Assembly (NCBI GenBank): GCA_964352715.1
Contig: CAYGSU010000021.1
Coordinates: 1-53,587 of the forward strand
DNA: 53,587 nucleotides
Direction of reading: 5' to 3'
Origin: JAVKBW01 sp964352715
GTDB lineage: Bacteria > Pseudomonadota > Alphaproteobacteria > UBA8366 > Aestuariispiraceae
A program made the translations under genes and the position numbers. The first letter of the stretch is position 1, and each line of letters starts with the position of its first letter. The notes under the pieces are model-generated. The model saw nothing but the letters and a program-made list of their open reading frames with translations. It had not been told where the DNA came from and searched no databases. Shown piece by piece: positions 16,923-25,365 of the stretch.

Positions 16923-18095
16923 CTACTTATCCGTTTTTATCGAAAGGTCTGCGAGCACCGACGCTGTATCGCCGCCGACCGGCGATGCCGGCCGCACCTT
17001 TTTGCGGTCTTCACCGACAATGGTAAGCGGCGACCCGGTTGTGCGGTATGTACCGACGCCCGGCTGGTCGATTTCCTGAAACATCGGATTGGCGAGCGAC
17101 GCGCGCGGGTCTTCCTGCACCATCTGGCGGAAGGTCTGATAAGGCCCCCACAATACCCGCGCCTCGTCAAACGCTGTCTTGATGTCGGCCAGGGTTTTGG
17201 TCGATGACCAGGCAGACAGAATATCGAGAATCCTGTCCCGCGCCGCATAGCGGTCGCCTTCCTGCGACAGGTCCAGTCCATCCGCTGCTTCGATTTCCGC
17301 CATCGCCCCGGCGCTGCCTGACGCCTCCACCAGCGACCGCCATTGACGGCCGGTAAAGGCCGCCACCATGACCTGACGCCCGTCTTTGGTGGGCAGGTTA
17401 TGGCCAAAGGTGCCGAACACATGGTTGCCGAGCGCCGGGCGATCGCGGTCAAGCACCTCGGCCTCGGTCATCAGGCCAAGTGTCGAGACGAGGGAATAGG
17501 CCACATCCGACAGGGCGAGCCTGATTTCACGCCCTTCACCGGTGATGCGGCGATGCCGGTCTGCCGCCAGAATGGCCGTTGCCAGCGTCAGGCCTGCAAC
17601 CGCATCCCAGGTCGGCATCATGCTGTTGACCGGGTGATCCGCCGTTGCATGCCCGGTGGCAAACGGCACACCAACTGCCGAATTAACCGTATAGTCGACT
17701 GCCGCCGCGCCATCATGATGGCCGGTGAGGCTTACCATGATCAGATCGGGCCGCACGTCTTTCAGCGCATCGTAGGTCAGCCAGTCGGGACCGGTAAGGT
17801 TGGTCAGCAGAATGCCGCCTTCATCGCCGGAATTCTTCAGAATCCGCCGGAAAATCTCGCGCTGGTCTTCTTCCTTCAGATTGAGCGCGACGGATCTTTT
17901 GCCCTTGTTGAGACCGGTCCAGTAGAGGCTCGCCCCTTCATCGCTTAGCGGCCAGCGGTTATAGTCGATACCGCCGCCGGGCGGGTCCACCCGAATGACA
18001 TCGGCCCCCAGTTGCGACAGCGTAAGCCCTGCCAAGGGCGCCGCGATAAAGGCCGACAATTCGACGACCCGCATGCCTTTTAGAATGTCGTACAT
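16923..18095 (-). CDS. mct: CaiB/BaiF CoA transferase, resembles mesaconyl-CoA C1-C4 CoA transferase
   Basis: A 390-residue family III CoA transferase. It opens with MRVVELSAFIAAPLAGLTLSQLGAD, and D164 in MPTWDAVAG is at the position of the catalytic aspartate. The glycine-rich GGGIDYNRWPL at 40-50, the DYTVNSAVGVPFATG block at 134-148 and HRRITGEGREI at 181-191 are close to the Chloroflexus mesaconyl-CoA C1-C4 transferase (2-methylfumaryl-CoA isomerase) as I recall it, more so than to formyl-CoA or carnitine CoA transferases. That enzyme moves CoA from C1 to C4 of mesaconate inside one molecule. Its partner downstream is an Mcd-like dehydrogenase whose product would be its substrate, which supports the call. 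Confidence in the family is high, in the substrate moderate. Confidence 0.7.
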   Translation of the reverse strand: MYDILKGMRVVELSAFIAAPLAGLTLSQLGADVIRVDPPGGGIDYNRWPLSDEGASLYWTGLNKGKRSVALNLKEEDQREIFRRILKNSGDEGGILLTNLTGPDWLTYDALKDVRPDLIMVSLTGHHDGAAAVDYTVNSAVGVPFATGHATADHPVNSMMPTWDAVAGLTLATAILAADRHRRITGEGREIRLALSDVAYSLVSTLGLMTEAEVLDRDRPALGNHVFGTFGHNLPTKDGRQVMVAAFTGRQWRSLVEASGSAGAMAEIEAADGLDLSQEGDRYAARDRILDILSAWSSTKTLADIKTAFDEARVLWGPYQTFRQMVQEDPRASLANPMFQEIDQPGVGTYRTTGSPLTIVGEDRKKVRPASPVGGDTASVLADLSIKTDK

Positions 18096-18158
18096 GGATT
18101 TCCTTGCCTTGGTCCTGACGGAGTGGACTATTCGATAGGACGCCTGAACAAATATAAG

Positions 18159-18185
18159 AATTTTCGCCGCATAGTGGCGAGAATT
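18159..18185. promoter_or_regulatory. Inverted repeat in divergent promoter region
   Basis: AATTTTCGCC at 18159-18168 and GGCGAGAATT at 18176-18185 form a ten-base inverted repeat with one mismatch and a seven-base spacer. It lies in the 151-base gap between the divergent CoA-transferase and aldehyde dehydrogenase genes, just beyond a possible -10 (TATAAG at 18153-18158). A regulator-binding site is the likeliest meaning; no regulator gene is adjacent. Confidence 0.45.
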
Positions 18186-18246
18186 TACGCATGTGCTGCG
18201 CCATCACGAGACACTCTTTATCCTTACATAGAGAAAGACAGGACAG

Positions 18247-19728
18247 ATGACGGACATTCAATCCTATCAAATGTTGATCGATGGCGCATGGGCGGACGCA
18301 TCCGACGGCGGCATGTTCGACAGTATCAACCCTGCGACCAACAAGGTTTGGGCGCGTATTCCCGAAGCAACGGCAGACGATGTCGACCGCGCCGTGCGCG
18401 CCGCGCACTATGCCTATGACAAGGGGCCGTGGTCGAAAATGACGCCGACCGAACGCGGCAAAATCCTGCGCCGGCTCGCCGAACTGCTGGCCGACAAGTC
18501 GGAAGATCTAGGACGCACCGAATCAATCGATTCCGGGAAGATGTTCAAGGAAACACGCTGGCAGGCGAAGTATATTTCAGAATTTTTCCAGTTCTATGCC
18601 GGTTGCGCCGACAAGATTCATGGCGAAACGCTACCGATCGACAAGCCCGACCTGTTTGTGTTCACCAACCGTGAACCGCTGGGTGTCGTCGCGGCCGTCG
18701 TTCCCTGGAATTCACAACTGTTTCTGGTCGCCGTGAAAATCGGCCCGGCCCTCGCTGCCGGCAACACGGTCGTATTGAAAGCCTCTGAACATGCTTCCGC
18801 CGCGATGCTGGAATTCGGCGAGCTGATCAACGAAGCCGGCTTTCCGCCCGGTGTCGTCAATATTGTGACCGGGCATGGCGACCCCTGCGGCAAGGTGCTG
18901 TCGTCGCATCCGCTGGTGGCCCGCATCTCGTTCACCGGCGGGCCGAATGCGGCGCGTCATGTGCTGTATAATTCAGCGGAGAATTTCGCCGAAGTCTCGC
19001 TTGAGCTTGGTGGCAAGTCACCGTTCATCGTTTTCGATGACGCCAATATCGACAGCGCGGTCAACGCCTCCATCGCCGGCATTTTCGGTGCTTCGGGGCA
19101 AAGCTGCGTCGCCGGGTCGCGCCTTTATCTGCACGAAAACATCGCCGAAGAATTTCTGGCGAAAATGACTGAACAGGCGAACAAGATCCTGATCGGCGAT
19201 CCATTGGCCGAAGAAACCCAGATGGGGCCTTTATGCACGACGGGTCAGCTCGACACGATTGAACGCGAACTGACGCAGGCGAAAGCCGAAGGCGGCACCA
19301 TATTGTGCGGCGGCGAACGGCCGGACGGGATGGATGGTCTGTACTTCCAGCCGACCATCGTTTCCTGCCCACGCCAGGATATGAAGATTGTCGATACCGA
19401 ACTGTTCGGCCCGGTTTTATGCGCCCTGACCTTCAAGGAAGAGGAAGAGGTTGTTGGCCTCGCCAACGATACGGTGCACGGCCTCGCCGCCGGGATATTT
19501 ACCCGCGACAGCGCCCGTTCGCTGCGGATGGCGAAGGCCGTTCGGGCCGGCATTGTATGGGTAAACACCTACCGCGTCGTTTCACCGATTGCCGAATTCG
19601 GCGGCTGCAAGGGGTCCGGCTACGGACGGGAAAGCGGCTTCCAGGCAATGTACGATTACACGCGGCCGAAGACGGTGTGGATGAACATGTCTGATGCACC
19701 TATCGGCAACCCGTTTGTGATGCGCTGA
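18247..19728 (+). CDS. NAD(P)-dependent aldehyde dehydrogenase
   Basis: A 493-residue aldehyde dehydrogenase with all catalytic landmarks: N155 in VVPWN, SFTGG at 228-232 in the coenzyme site, E253 in LELGGKSP and nucleophile C287 in GQSCVAGSR. It oxidises an aldehyde to the acid with NAD(P). Sequence style is that of the broad betaine-aldehyde / semialdehyde group, but specificity cannot be assigned. It is transcribed away from the Mct-Mcd pair and converges on the agmatine deiminase gene, with stops 13 bases apart. Roles with the choline sulfatase (glycine betaine), with amino-aldehydes from polyamines, or with the CoA genes are all conceivable. Confidence 0.9.
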   Translation: MTDIQSYQMLIDGAWADASDGGMFDSINPATNKVWARIPEATADDVDRAVRAAHYAYDKGPWSKMTPTERGKILRRLAELLADKSEDLGRTESIDSGKMFKETRWQAKYISEFFQFYAGCADKIHGETLPIDKPDLFVFTNREPLGVVAAVVPWNSQLFLVAVKIGPALAAGNTVVLKASEHASAAMLEFGELINEAGFPPGVVNIVTGHGDPCGKVLSSHPLVARISFTGGPNAARHVLYNSAENFAEVSLELGGKSPFIVFDDANIDSAVNASIAGIFGASGQSCVAGSRLYLHENIAEEFLAKMTEQANKILIGDPLAEETQMGPLCTTGQLDTIERELTQAKAEGGTILCGGERPDGMDGLYFQPTIVSCPRQDMKIVDTELFGPVLCALTFKEEEEVVGLANDTVHGLAAGIFTRDSARSLRMAKAVRAGIVWVNTYRVVSPIAEFGGCKGSGYGRESGFQAMYDYTRPKTVWMNMSDAPIGNPFVMR

Positions 19729-19741
19729 GGAAGATTATTCG

Positions 19742-20827
19742 TCAGGCAGGTTCCTGCTGCGTGACGCAATGAATGCCGCCGCCGTTTTCGTAGATGCGGT
19801 CGACGTTCAGGGCGACAATCTTTCGACCGGGATACAGTTTTGCGAGCCCGTCCATCGCTGTTTCGTCGGCGGCCTGGTCACCGAATTGCGGCGTATAAAC
19901 CGCACCGTTGCCGACATAGTAATTCGCGTAACTGCTGAAAAAGTCAGGGCGGGTTGATCGCACCTTTACGGCGTGAGGAATCTCAACGATTTCAAAGGAT
20001 CGTCCTCGCGCATCAGTTGTGTTCCGAAGTATATCTCTCGATTCCTGCAATGTGCGGCCCCAGTCGGACGTATCGCCGGGATAGCCGCTGATCACCAGCA
20101 GACCGGGCCGCACGAAACGGATTGACCCATCGATATGACCATCGGTGATTTCTGCGCCGCGAACACCAGGCACCCAGATAACCTTTTCAACGCCAAGGCA
20201 CGCTTTCAGTTCTGCTTCGATTTTTTTCTGCGACAGGCCGGGGTTTCGGTTGTCATTAACCCAACAGCTATCGGTCAGAATCAGGGTCCCTTCACCGTCG
20301 AATTCGATACCGCCGCCCTCGCCGCAAATACCAGCCTTGAAATACGGACGGCCGAGCCTTTCCGCAATCGACGATGCAATACGGCTGTCCTTTTCATGCG
20401 CTTGTTTGCCACCCCAGCCGTTGTAATTGAGGTCGAGCACGGCGCGGCGGCCATCGTCGGCATTGAGAAAGATCGGTCCATTATCACGCGCCCACATATC
20501 GTCGGTCGGAATATCAACGACATCCACTTTCGGGCCACAGAGCCGCCGGACAGTTTCATGATGGTCGCGCCCGGCCATCATGGTCACCGGCTCGTTTTCC
20601 GCGATCGCTGCAGCGAGCCTGCCCTGCGTTTCCAGCACATCTTCATAATAGGCGAGCGACGAACCGTAGATGCTTCTCGTCGACGCCCAGGCCAGCCAGG
20701 TCCTGGCATGCAGCGCTTCTTCTGCCGGTGCGAAATACCCCTCAACCGAAGGCTTTGCCGCCAGTCCAGTGTTGGAAATCGTCATTGCCGCCACCCCCGT
20801 TACCACAAATGTTCTGCGATTGATCAT
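19742..20827 (-). CDS. aguA: Agmatine deiminase family protein with Tat signal
   Basis: A 361-residue pentein-fold enzyme predicted to hydrolyse agmatine to N-carbamoylputrescine and ammonia. Catalytic residues are visible: D115 in ARDNGP, the CGEGGGIEFDG block at 168-178, H231 in TDGHIDG, and nucleophile C354 in NGGGIHCVTQQ. The N-terminus reads MINRRTFVVTG with a hydrophobic stretch to about residue 23, which is a twin-arginine export signal ending near LAA; few agmatine deiminases I know are exported. It follows the amidase gene by 32 bases and should be in its operon. A peptidyl-arginine-deiminase-like activity is the alternative, but the two-gene context favours agmatine. Confidence 0.85.
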   Translation of the reverse strand: MINRRTFVVTGVAAMTISNTGLAAKPSVEGYFAPAEEALHARTWLAWASTRSIYGSSLAYYEDVLETQGRLAAAIAENEPVTMMAGRDHHETVRRLCGPKVDVVDIPTDDMWARDNGPIFLNADDGRRAVLDLNYNGWGGKQAHEKDSRIASSIAERLGRPYFKAGICGEGGGIEFDGEGTLILTDSCWVNDNRNPGLSQKKIEAELKACLGVEKVIWVPGVRGAEITDGHIDGSIRFVRPGLLVISGYPGDTSDWGRTLQESRDILRNTTDARGRSFEIVEIPHAVKVRSTRPDFFSSYANYYVGNGAVYTPQFGDQAADETAMDGLAKLYPGRKIVALNVDRIYENGGGIHCVTQQEPA

Positions 20828-20859
20828 GAAAAGAAATCAGGCGTTACACCGCTGAGGCT

Positions 20860-21741
20860 TCAGGCGGTCCGCCCATCCAGCGTGCCGAGTGCGGCGTAAA
20901 GATCCGGCCGCCGGTCGCGGTAGACACCCCAGCTTTCCCGGTATTCGCGCACGGCGTCGCGGTCGAACGTGTGGACCAGAACATCACGGTCAATCTTGTT
21001 CGCTTCGGCGACCTTAACGCCAGTATGGTCGGCAATGAAGGAGCTGCCATAAAATGTCATTTCGAGTTCGGGATTGTGTCTCGCCTGCTCCCTGCCGATC
21101 CGGTTCGATGCCACGACAGGCATGATGTTGGCGGCGGCATGGCCGCACATCGCATTCTGCCAATGGACCGAGGAATCTATCGTCGGCGCGCCTGGTTCGG
21201 TTCCGATAGCGGTCGGGTACATCAGCACCTCCGCACCGGCCAGCGCCATGCATCGGGCGGCTTCCGGAAACCACTGGTCCCAGCAGATGCCGACGCCGAC
21301 CTTTCCATAGGCCGTATCCCACACCTTGAAACCTGTATCGCCGGGTGAGAAATACTGCTTTTCCTGATAGCCGATTGCATTGGGAATGTGGCTCTTGCGA
21401 TAGACGCCGAGCATCGTCCCATCGGCATCGATCATTGCCAGAGAATTGAAAAAGGCGTTGCCCGCGCGTTCGAACCAGCTTGCCGGCAGCACCACGCCGA
21501 GTTCCTTCGCCAGCGCGGCCATATGTGCAATTACCGGGCTGTCTTGGACCGAGGCTGCAAGCTTCAGATGCGACGGATGCTGTTCGATGCAGAAATACGG
21601 GGTTGCAAACAATTCCTGTATCAGGATCACCTGCGCGCCCTGTGTGGCTGCTTCGCGGATCAGGGACTCGGCTTTGGCGAGGTTATCCTCGACATCCCAG
21701 CTACAGGTCATCTGGGTTGCAGCAACGGTAAGATCAGTCAT
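20860..21741 (-). CDS. aguB: N-carbamoylputrescine amidase
   Basis: A 293-residue nitrilase-superfamily amidase with the Glu-Lys-Cys triad E43 (IQELFATPYF), K116 (GVYRKSHIP) and C153 (VGVGICWDQWFPEAAR). It converts N-carbamoylputrescine to putrescine, carbon dioxide and ammonia in the arginine decarboxylase route. Length and the GYQEKQYFSPGDTGF segment at 124-138 fit the AguB group. No signal peptide is present, so it acts in the cytoplasm, unlike its apparently exported partner. It is the first gene of the pair; the 279-base divergent gap upstream holds repeated AAAAACTGAC elements. Confidence 0.92.
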   Translation of the reverse strand: MTDLTVAATQMTCSWDVEDNLAKAESLIREAATQGAQVILIQELFATPYFCIEQHPSHLKLAASVQDSPVIAHMAALAKELGVVLPASWFERAGNAFFNSLAMIDADGTMLGVYRKSHIPNAIGYQEKQYFSPGDTGFKVWDTAYGKVGVGICWDQWFPEAARCMALAGAEVLMYPTAIGTEPGAPTIDSSVHWQNAMCGHAAANIMPVVASNRIGREQARHNPELEMTFYGSSFIADHTGVKVAEANKIDRDVLVHTFDRDAVREYRESWGVYRDRRPDLYAALGTLDGRTA

Positions 21742-21866
21742 GAACGGTTCTCGCGAAAAGGATGTTTGTCTTCAAACAGGCAGGTGTTCAGCTGGTCCTT
21801 ATTCTTCTCTGAAATGCTGGAGATTGCCAGCACAAAGCCATCCAGTCGCGATGTCCCGGACACGGC

Positions 21867-21889
21867 AAAAACTGACCTGAAAAACTGAC
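21867..21889. repeat. Direct repeat AAAAACTGAC in divergent gap
   Basis: AAAAACTGAC occurs at 21867-21876 and again at 21880-21889, thirteen bases apart, in the 279-base gap between the divergent aguB and isochorismatase-fold genes. A related inverted form, GCCAGTTTTCAG, lies about fifty bases further on. The rest of this gap is AT-rich with no gene that I can see. The repeats may be regulator half-sites. Confidence 0.35.
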
Positions 21890-22020
21890 GCTAAAATGCC
21901 AACAAACCTATGATTTTCTGTGTTTTTTTGCCAGTTTTCAGAGGTTCGGGACTCGCTGTTCCGGTCGATATGTAGTTAAATGATTTCCTGTACTTCATCA
22001 CTCAGACAGGGGCCGTTCAG

Positions 22021-22641
22021 ATGGATAAAAGCGTTGTAGAATTTCCGAAACGGGATCGCAAACTGGACCCGGCCAAAACCGCGGTTCTTGTGGTCGATGC
22101 GCAGATGTCGGAGTACAACGACCGGAAGCGGGCGGAAAAACCGCACTATGTCGAAACGATCGACAACCGCGCCCTGCCTGCAATCAAGAAGCTGATCGGC
22201 GCCTGCCGGCCGCTTGGTGTGGAGATCGTTTATACGATGATCGAAAGCCTGACGAAGAACGGCCGTGACCGGTCGCTGGATCACAAGCTGTCAGGCATTC
22301 ACGTTGCGAAGGGATCGGACGACGCCAGAATGATGCCCGGTATCGAACCTGAAGACGATGACATCGTGCTGCCGAAAACATCGTCGGGCGTCTTCAATTC
22401 GACCAACATCAATTATGTTCTGCGAAATCTTGGGATTGAAAACGTGATCGTGGTTGGTTTCATCACCGATCAGTGCGTCGATATGGCGGTACGCGATGGT
22501 GCGGATCTGGGCTTCTATATGGTCTGCGCGTCGGACGCCTGCGCCACCTACAGTGACGAGCGGCACGAAAACGCATTGAAGGCCTTCGGCGGTTATTGCC
22601 GGGTTCAGACCAGCGACGACATCATCGCCTCGTTTTCCTGA
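22021..22641 (+). CDS. Cysteine hydrolase, isochorismatase family
   Basis: A 206-residue isochorismatase-fold amidohydrolase with the triad D26 (VLVVDAQMSEY), K119 (VLPKTSSGVF) and C152 (GFITDQCVDMAVRDG). Members with this Cys split amides such as nicotinamide, ureidoacrylate, N-carbamoylsarcosine or biuret. The exact substrate is not readable. It is transcribed opposite to its neighbours and converges on the formamidase-family gene with 13 bases between stops. The local setting of amidases and an amide-type importer suggests a C-N hydrolase role in nitrogen scavenging. Confidence 0.85.
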   Translation: MDKSVVEFPKRDRKLDPAKTAVLVVDAQMSEYNDRKRAEKPHYVETIDNRALPAIKKLIGACRPLGVEIVYTMIESLTKNGRDRSLDHKLSGIHVAKGSDDARMMPGIEPEDDDIVLPKTSSGVFNSTNINYVLRNLGIENVIVVGFITDQCVDMAVRDGADLGFYMVCASDACATYSDERHENALKAFGGYCRVQTSDDIIASFS

Positions 22642-22654
22642 CAACCGCCATGGG

Positions 22655-23599
22655 TTATTCGAAAACCACTCGCGGAAAATAGAAAGAGACGATCCAGTTC
22701 GGCTGATCGACGATTTCGCTGATCCGCAGATCGCCGCAGACACTGCACAGCATGTACGCGTCGACGGGGTCGATACCGTGGCGCTTGCTCAACAGATCGA
22801 CCATGCCGGACACGGCATTCTGCGCCCCTTTGAAAAGATCCTCGCCGATACCGGTCGTTACGTCATAGCCGCTTTCGTCAAGGTGACGGCTAACCGGCCC
22901 GTTCGTTCGGAACCGGGGAAAAGCCAGGTTTTCCTGCTTGACCAGATCGAAAGTAAGCACGACCGACATCGGGCTTTCGATCGCCGTGCCGCAGACTTCG
23001 CCATCGCCTTGCGCTGCATGTGTATCGCCAACCGAAAACAAGGCGCCGGCAACTTCAACCGGCAGGTAAAGTTCCGTGCCGGCCGCCATGTCGCGCACAT
23101 CCATGTTGCCGCCGACACGGCGCGGCGGCACGACGGAATGATGGCCCGCTTCCGCCGGTGCAACGCCGATGGTTCCGGTAAAGGGTTTCAGCGGAATCTT
23201 CGCCTTGTCGCTCCACAAGGCCGGCGCCAGTGTCGATGCATCGTATGTCCATGTGATCAGGGACGGATCCGTGAAGTCGTCCGCCAGAAGACCGAAACCG
23301 GGTATGTTCGCTGTCCAGCCCCAGCCGGAGGGCTTGAAGCTTTCTATCGTCACTTTGAGACTGTCGCCGGGTTCCGCGCCGTCGATAAGCACCGGGCCGG
23401 TAACCGGGTTAACCTTGCCGAAATCGAGCGCGGTGACATCCTCTACTGTGGAGTCGACAGATAACTGACCGCCGGACGCGTCGATTGTTTCAAACTCAAC
23501 AGTTTCACCGGGCGCGATCGTCAGCACCGGTTCGTTGCTGTTGTCCCAGCCCAGATGATGCTGATGACTGTGGATGGTATGTCCGGCTTGCTTGCACAT
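22655..23599 (-). CDS. Acetamidase/formamidase family protein
   Basis: A 314-residue protein of the FmdA_AmdA family. Conserved blocks are visible: the opening HSHQHHLGWDNSNEPVL, GFGLLADDF, VGGNMDVRDM, VGDTHAAQGDGEVCGTAIE, and a final LCSVCGDLRISEIVD region. These enzymes hydrolyse formamide, acetamide or related short amides to ammonia and the acid, in the cytoplasm. It is the last gene of a minus-strand operon that starts with a branched-chain-type ABC importer; short-chain amide importers of that type are linked to formamidase in Methylophilus (fmd genes). The size is smaller than classical formamidase (about 400), as in many bacterial members. Confidence 0.88.
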   Translation of the reverse strand: MCKQAGHTIHSHQHHLGWDNSNEPVLTIAPGETVEFETIDASGGQLSVDSTVEDVTALDFGKVNPVTGPVLIDGAEPGDSLKVTIESFKPSGWGWTANIPGFGLLADDFTDPSLITWTYDASTLAPALWSDKAKIPLKPFTGTIGVAPAEAGHHSVVPPRRVGGNMDVRDMAAGTELYLPVEVAGALFSVGDTHAAQGDGEVCGTAIESPMSVVLTFDLVKQENLAFPRFRTNGPVSRHLDESGYDVTTGIGEDLFKGAQNAVSGMVDLLSKRHGIDPVDAYMLCSVCGDLRISEIVDQPNWIVSFYFPRVVFE

Positions 23600-23621
23600 G
23601 TTTCCCTCCGCAGGTTTCAGT

Positions 23622-24443
23622 CTATTCCGATCCGTTATCCTGAAGGCGTGGAGCGACCCGCTTCAGGATACCGCCCAGCAATTCAGCCCATGCCAGCTGG
23701 CCTGCTTCATGTTCGATGTTGTCGTTCCGTATCTCTAGCAACATGTTCGGGATGCCGCGTTTTTCACCATGAACGGGGATTGTGTAATCCTCGTGATCGC
23801 AGACACGATACGGTTCGTTGAACGTAGAATGCAAATGGGACGCTTCGGTTTCCAGTTCGTCCAGGACATGCCTCGATAGCGTTTCATGACGGTTGAACAG
23901 CAGGCCGATATCCCACGGGCGCGGTGCTGGCTTTGCTTCCAGGCATGGCGTGAAGCTGTGAACCGCCACAAGCGCGGTCGGCACCTGACGCGCAAGGCGG
24001 TCATCGAGAATATCTGAAATTGCCTGGTGATATGGCGCATGAATGGTGCTGATCCGGGCTTCGCGATCGGCGGCGCTTAACCCTCTGTTGGCTGGAACTT
24101 CAGTGCCGTCGCTGACCTCAGGTATGAAATCGTTCGCCTGAAATGGCCGATTGCAATCGATCACCAGCCGCGAATACCGCTGCAACACAAGCGGCGCATC
24201 CAGCATCGTCGCCAGCATTCGGGAAAGGCCATCAACCCCGATATCCCAGGCGATATGTCTTTCAAGATGGCGCGCATCCAACCCCATATCGCCAAGGCTT
24301 TCAGGGACGGTATTACTGGCATGTTCACATGTCAGAACATACGGCGCCGATCCGCCGGCATTGAAAACTTCCACCGGCGCGGGATCGGATTCGGAAAGAA
24401 GCCCGGATGCCGACAGTGTTCCAGCATATTTACTATCGGCCAT
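23622..24443 (-). CDS. N-formylglutamate amidohydrolase family protein
   Basis: A 273-residue member of the FGase (N-formylglutamate amidohydrolase) family. Typical features are VLTCEHASNTVPESLG near 37-52, HIAWDIGVDGLSR near 63-75, a conserved RLVIDCNRPF, VAVHSFTP and a C-terminal LEIRNDNIE. Family members remove formate from N-formylglutamate in histidine breakdown, but no hut gene is nearby, so the true substrate may be another N-formyl or N-acyl amino acid. It begins three bases after the LivH stop and precedes the formamidase-family gene, so it belongs to the transporter operon. Confidence 0.87.
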   Translation of the reverse strand: MADSKYAGTLSASGLLSESDPAPVEVFNAGGSAPYVLTCEHASNTVPESLGDMGLDARHLERHIAWDIGVDGLSRMLATMLDAPLVLQRYSRLVIDCNRPFQANDFIPEVSDGTEVPANRGLSAADREARISTIHAPYHQAISDILDDRLARQVPTALVAVHSFTPCLEAKPAPRPWDIGLLFNRHETLSRHVLDELETEASHLHSTFNEPYRVCDHEDYTIPVHGEKRGIPNMLLEIRNDNIEHEAGQLAWAELLGGILKRVAPRLQDNGSE

Positions 24444-24446
24444 CGG

Positions 24447-25352
24447 CTATACTTTTTCTTTGCCGATCGTCGCCGCGGGAATTAATCCGTTCGGCCGAAC
24501 CAACAGGATCGCAATGACCAGACCAAGCGCCAGTGCTTCCTTGTAGGGTTGGATATCCTCGGGAAGATAGGCCGAAAGATAGATTTCGATAAAGCCGAGA
24601 GCAAAGCCGCCGGCGACCGCGCCTGTCAGGCTGCCGAGGCCGCCGAGAATGGCGGCTATAAAGGCCTTCAATACCGGCACGAACCCCATATGCGGGTCGA
24701 CAGACGCCCGTTGCGCAACCCACAGAACACCAGCCGCACCTGCAAGCGCGCCTGAAATCGCAAACGCGCCGGCAATAATAGCATTCGCGCGAACACCCAT
24801 GAGCCGGGCAACGGAGAAATCCTCGGCGGCGGCGCGCATCGCCATCCCCAGAATTGTTTTCCGCAGGAACCAGTTTAGCGCCACCAGAATCACGACCGTC
24901 AGCGAGATTGAAAGGATCTGGTTGATACCGATGGAGAGGTTTCCGAAATGAATGGACTGGGCAAAAAGATCCGGCAGGATGACGGGTTTGGACCGGGTTG
25001 AAATGAGGTTCTGGAACAGTGTCTGCAGAATGATCGCAACCGCAAAACTGGTCACCAGCATCGATGCGGGCGACCCGTTCCTGACCGGTCTGAACGCGAT
25101 GCGTTCCATCAGGACGGCAGCGGCCGTGGCGACGACAACAGCCAGCGGCGCCGATATGTAAAACGGCAGGCCGGCCAGACCGCAATACATCAGCGTGTAG
25201 CCGGTAATCGTCATCAATTCGCCATGGGCGAAGTTGATCATGCCCATAATCGAAAAAATGATAGCGAGACCGAGAGCCAGCAGCGCGTACGTTCCGCCAA
25301 GCGATATCGCGTTGACAGTTTGCTGGATGAAAATGCTTAACTCGCCGTCCAT
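24447..25352 (-). CDS. livH: Branched-chain-type ABC transporter permease LivH
   Basis: A 301-residue inner-membrane permease with about eight hydrophobic segments, NFAHGELM at 40-47 and the ATPase-contact loop GGLGSLTGAVAGG at 227-239. It forms half of the membrane channel of a branched-chain amino acid-type (HAAT family) importer, the other half being the permease part of the LivM-LivG fusion encoded upstream. This family also imports amides, urea and other nitrogen compounds, and the two hydrolase genes that follow it suggest such a substrate. The livF gene ends 13 bases before it. Confidence 0.93.
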   Translation of the reverse strand: MDGELSIFIQQTVNAISLGGTYALLALGLAIIFSIMGMINFAHGELMTITGYTLMYCGLAGLPFYISAPLAVVVATAAAVLMERIAFRPVRNGSPASMLVTSFAVAIILQTLFQNLISTRSKPVILPDLFAQSIHFGNLSIGINQILSISLTVVILVALNWFLRKTILGMAMRAAAEDFSVARLMGVRANAIIAGAFAISGALAGAAGVLWVAQRASVDPHMGFVPVLKAFIAAILGGLGSLTGAVAGGFALGFIEIYLSAYLPEDIQPYKEALALGLVIAILLVRPNGLIPAATIGKEKV

Positions 25353-25365
25353 ACCCGCCCCTTAT

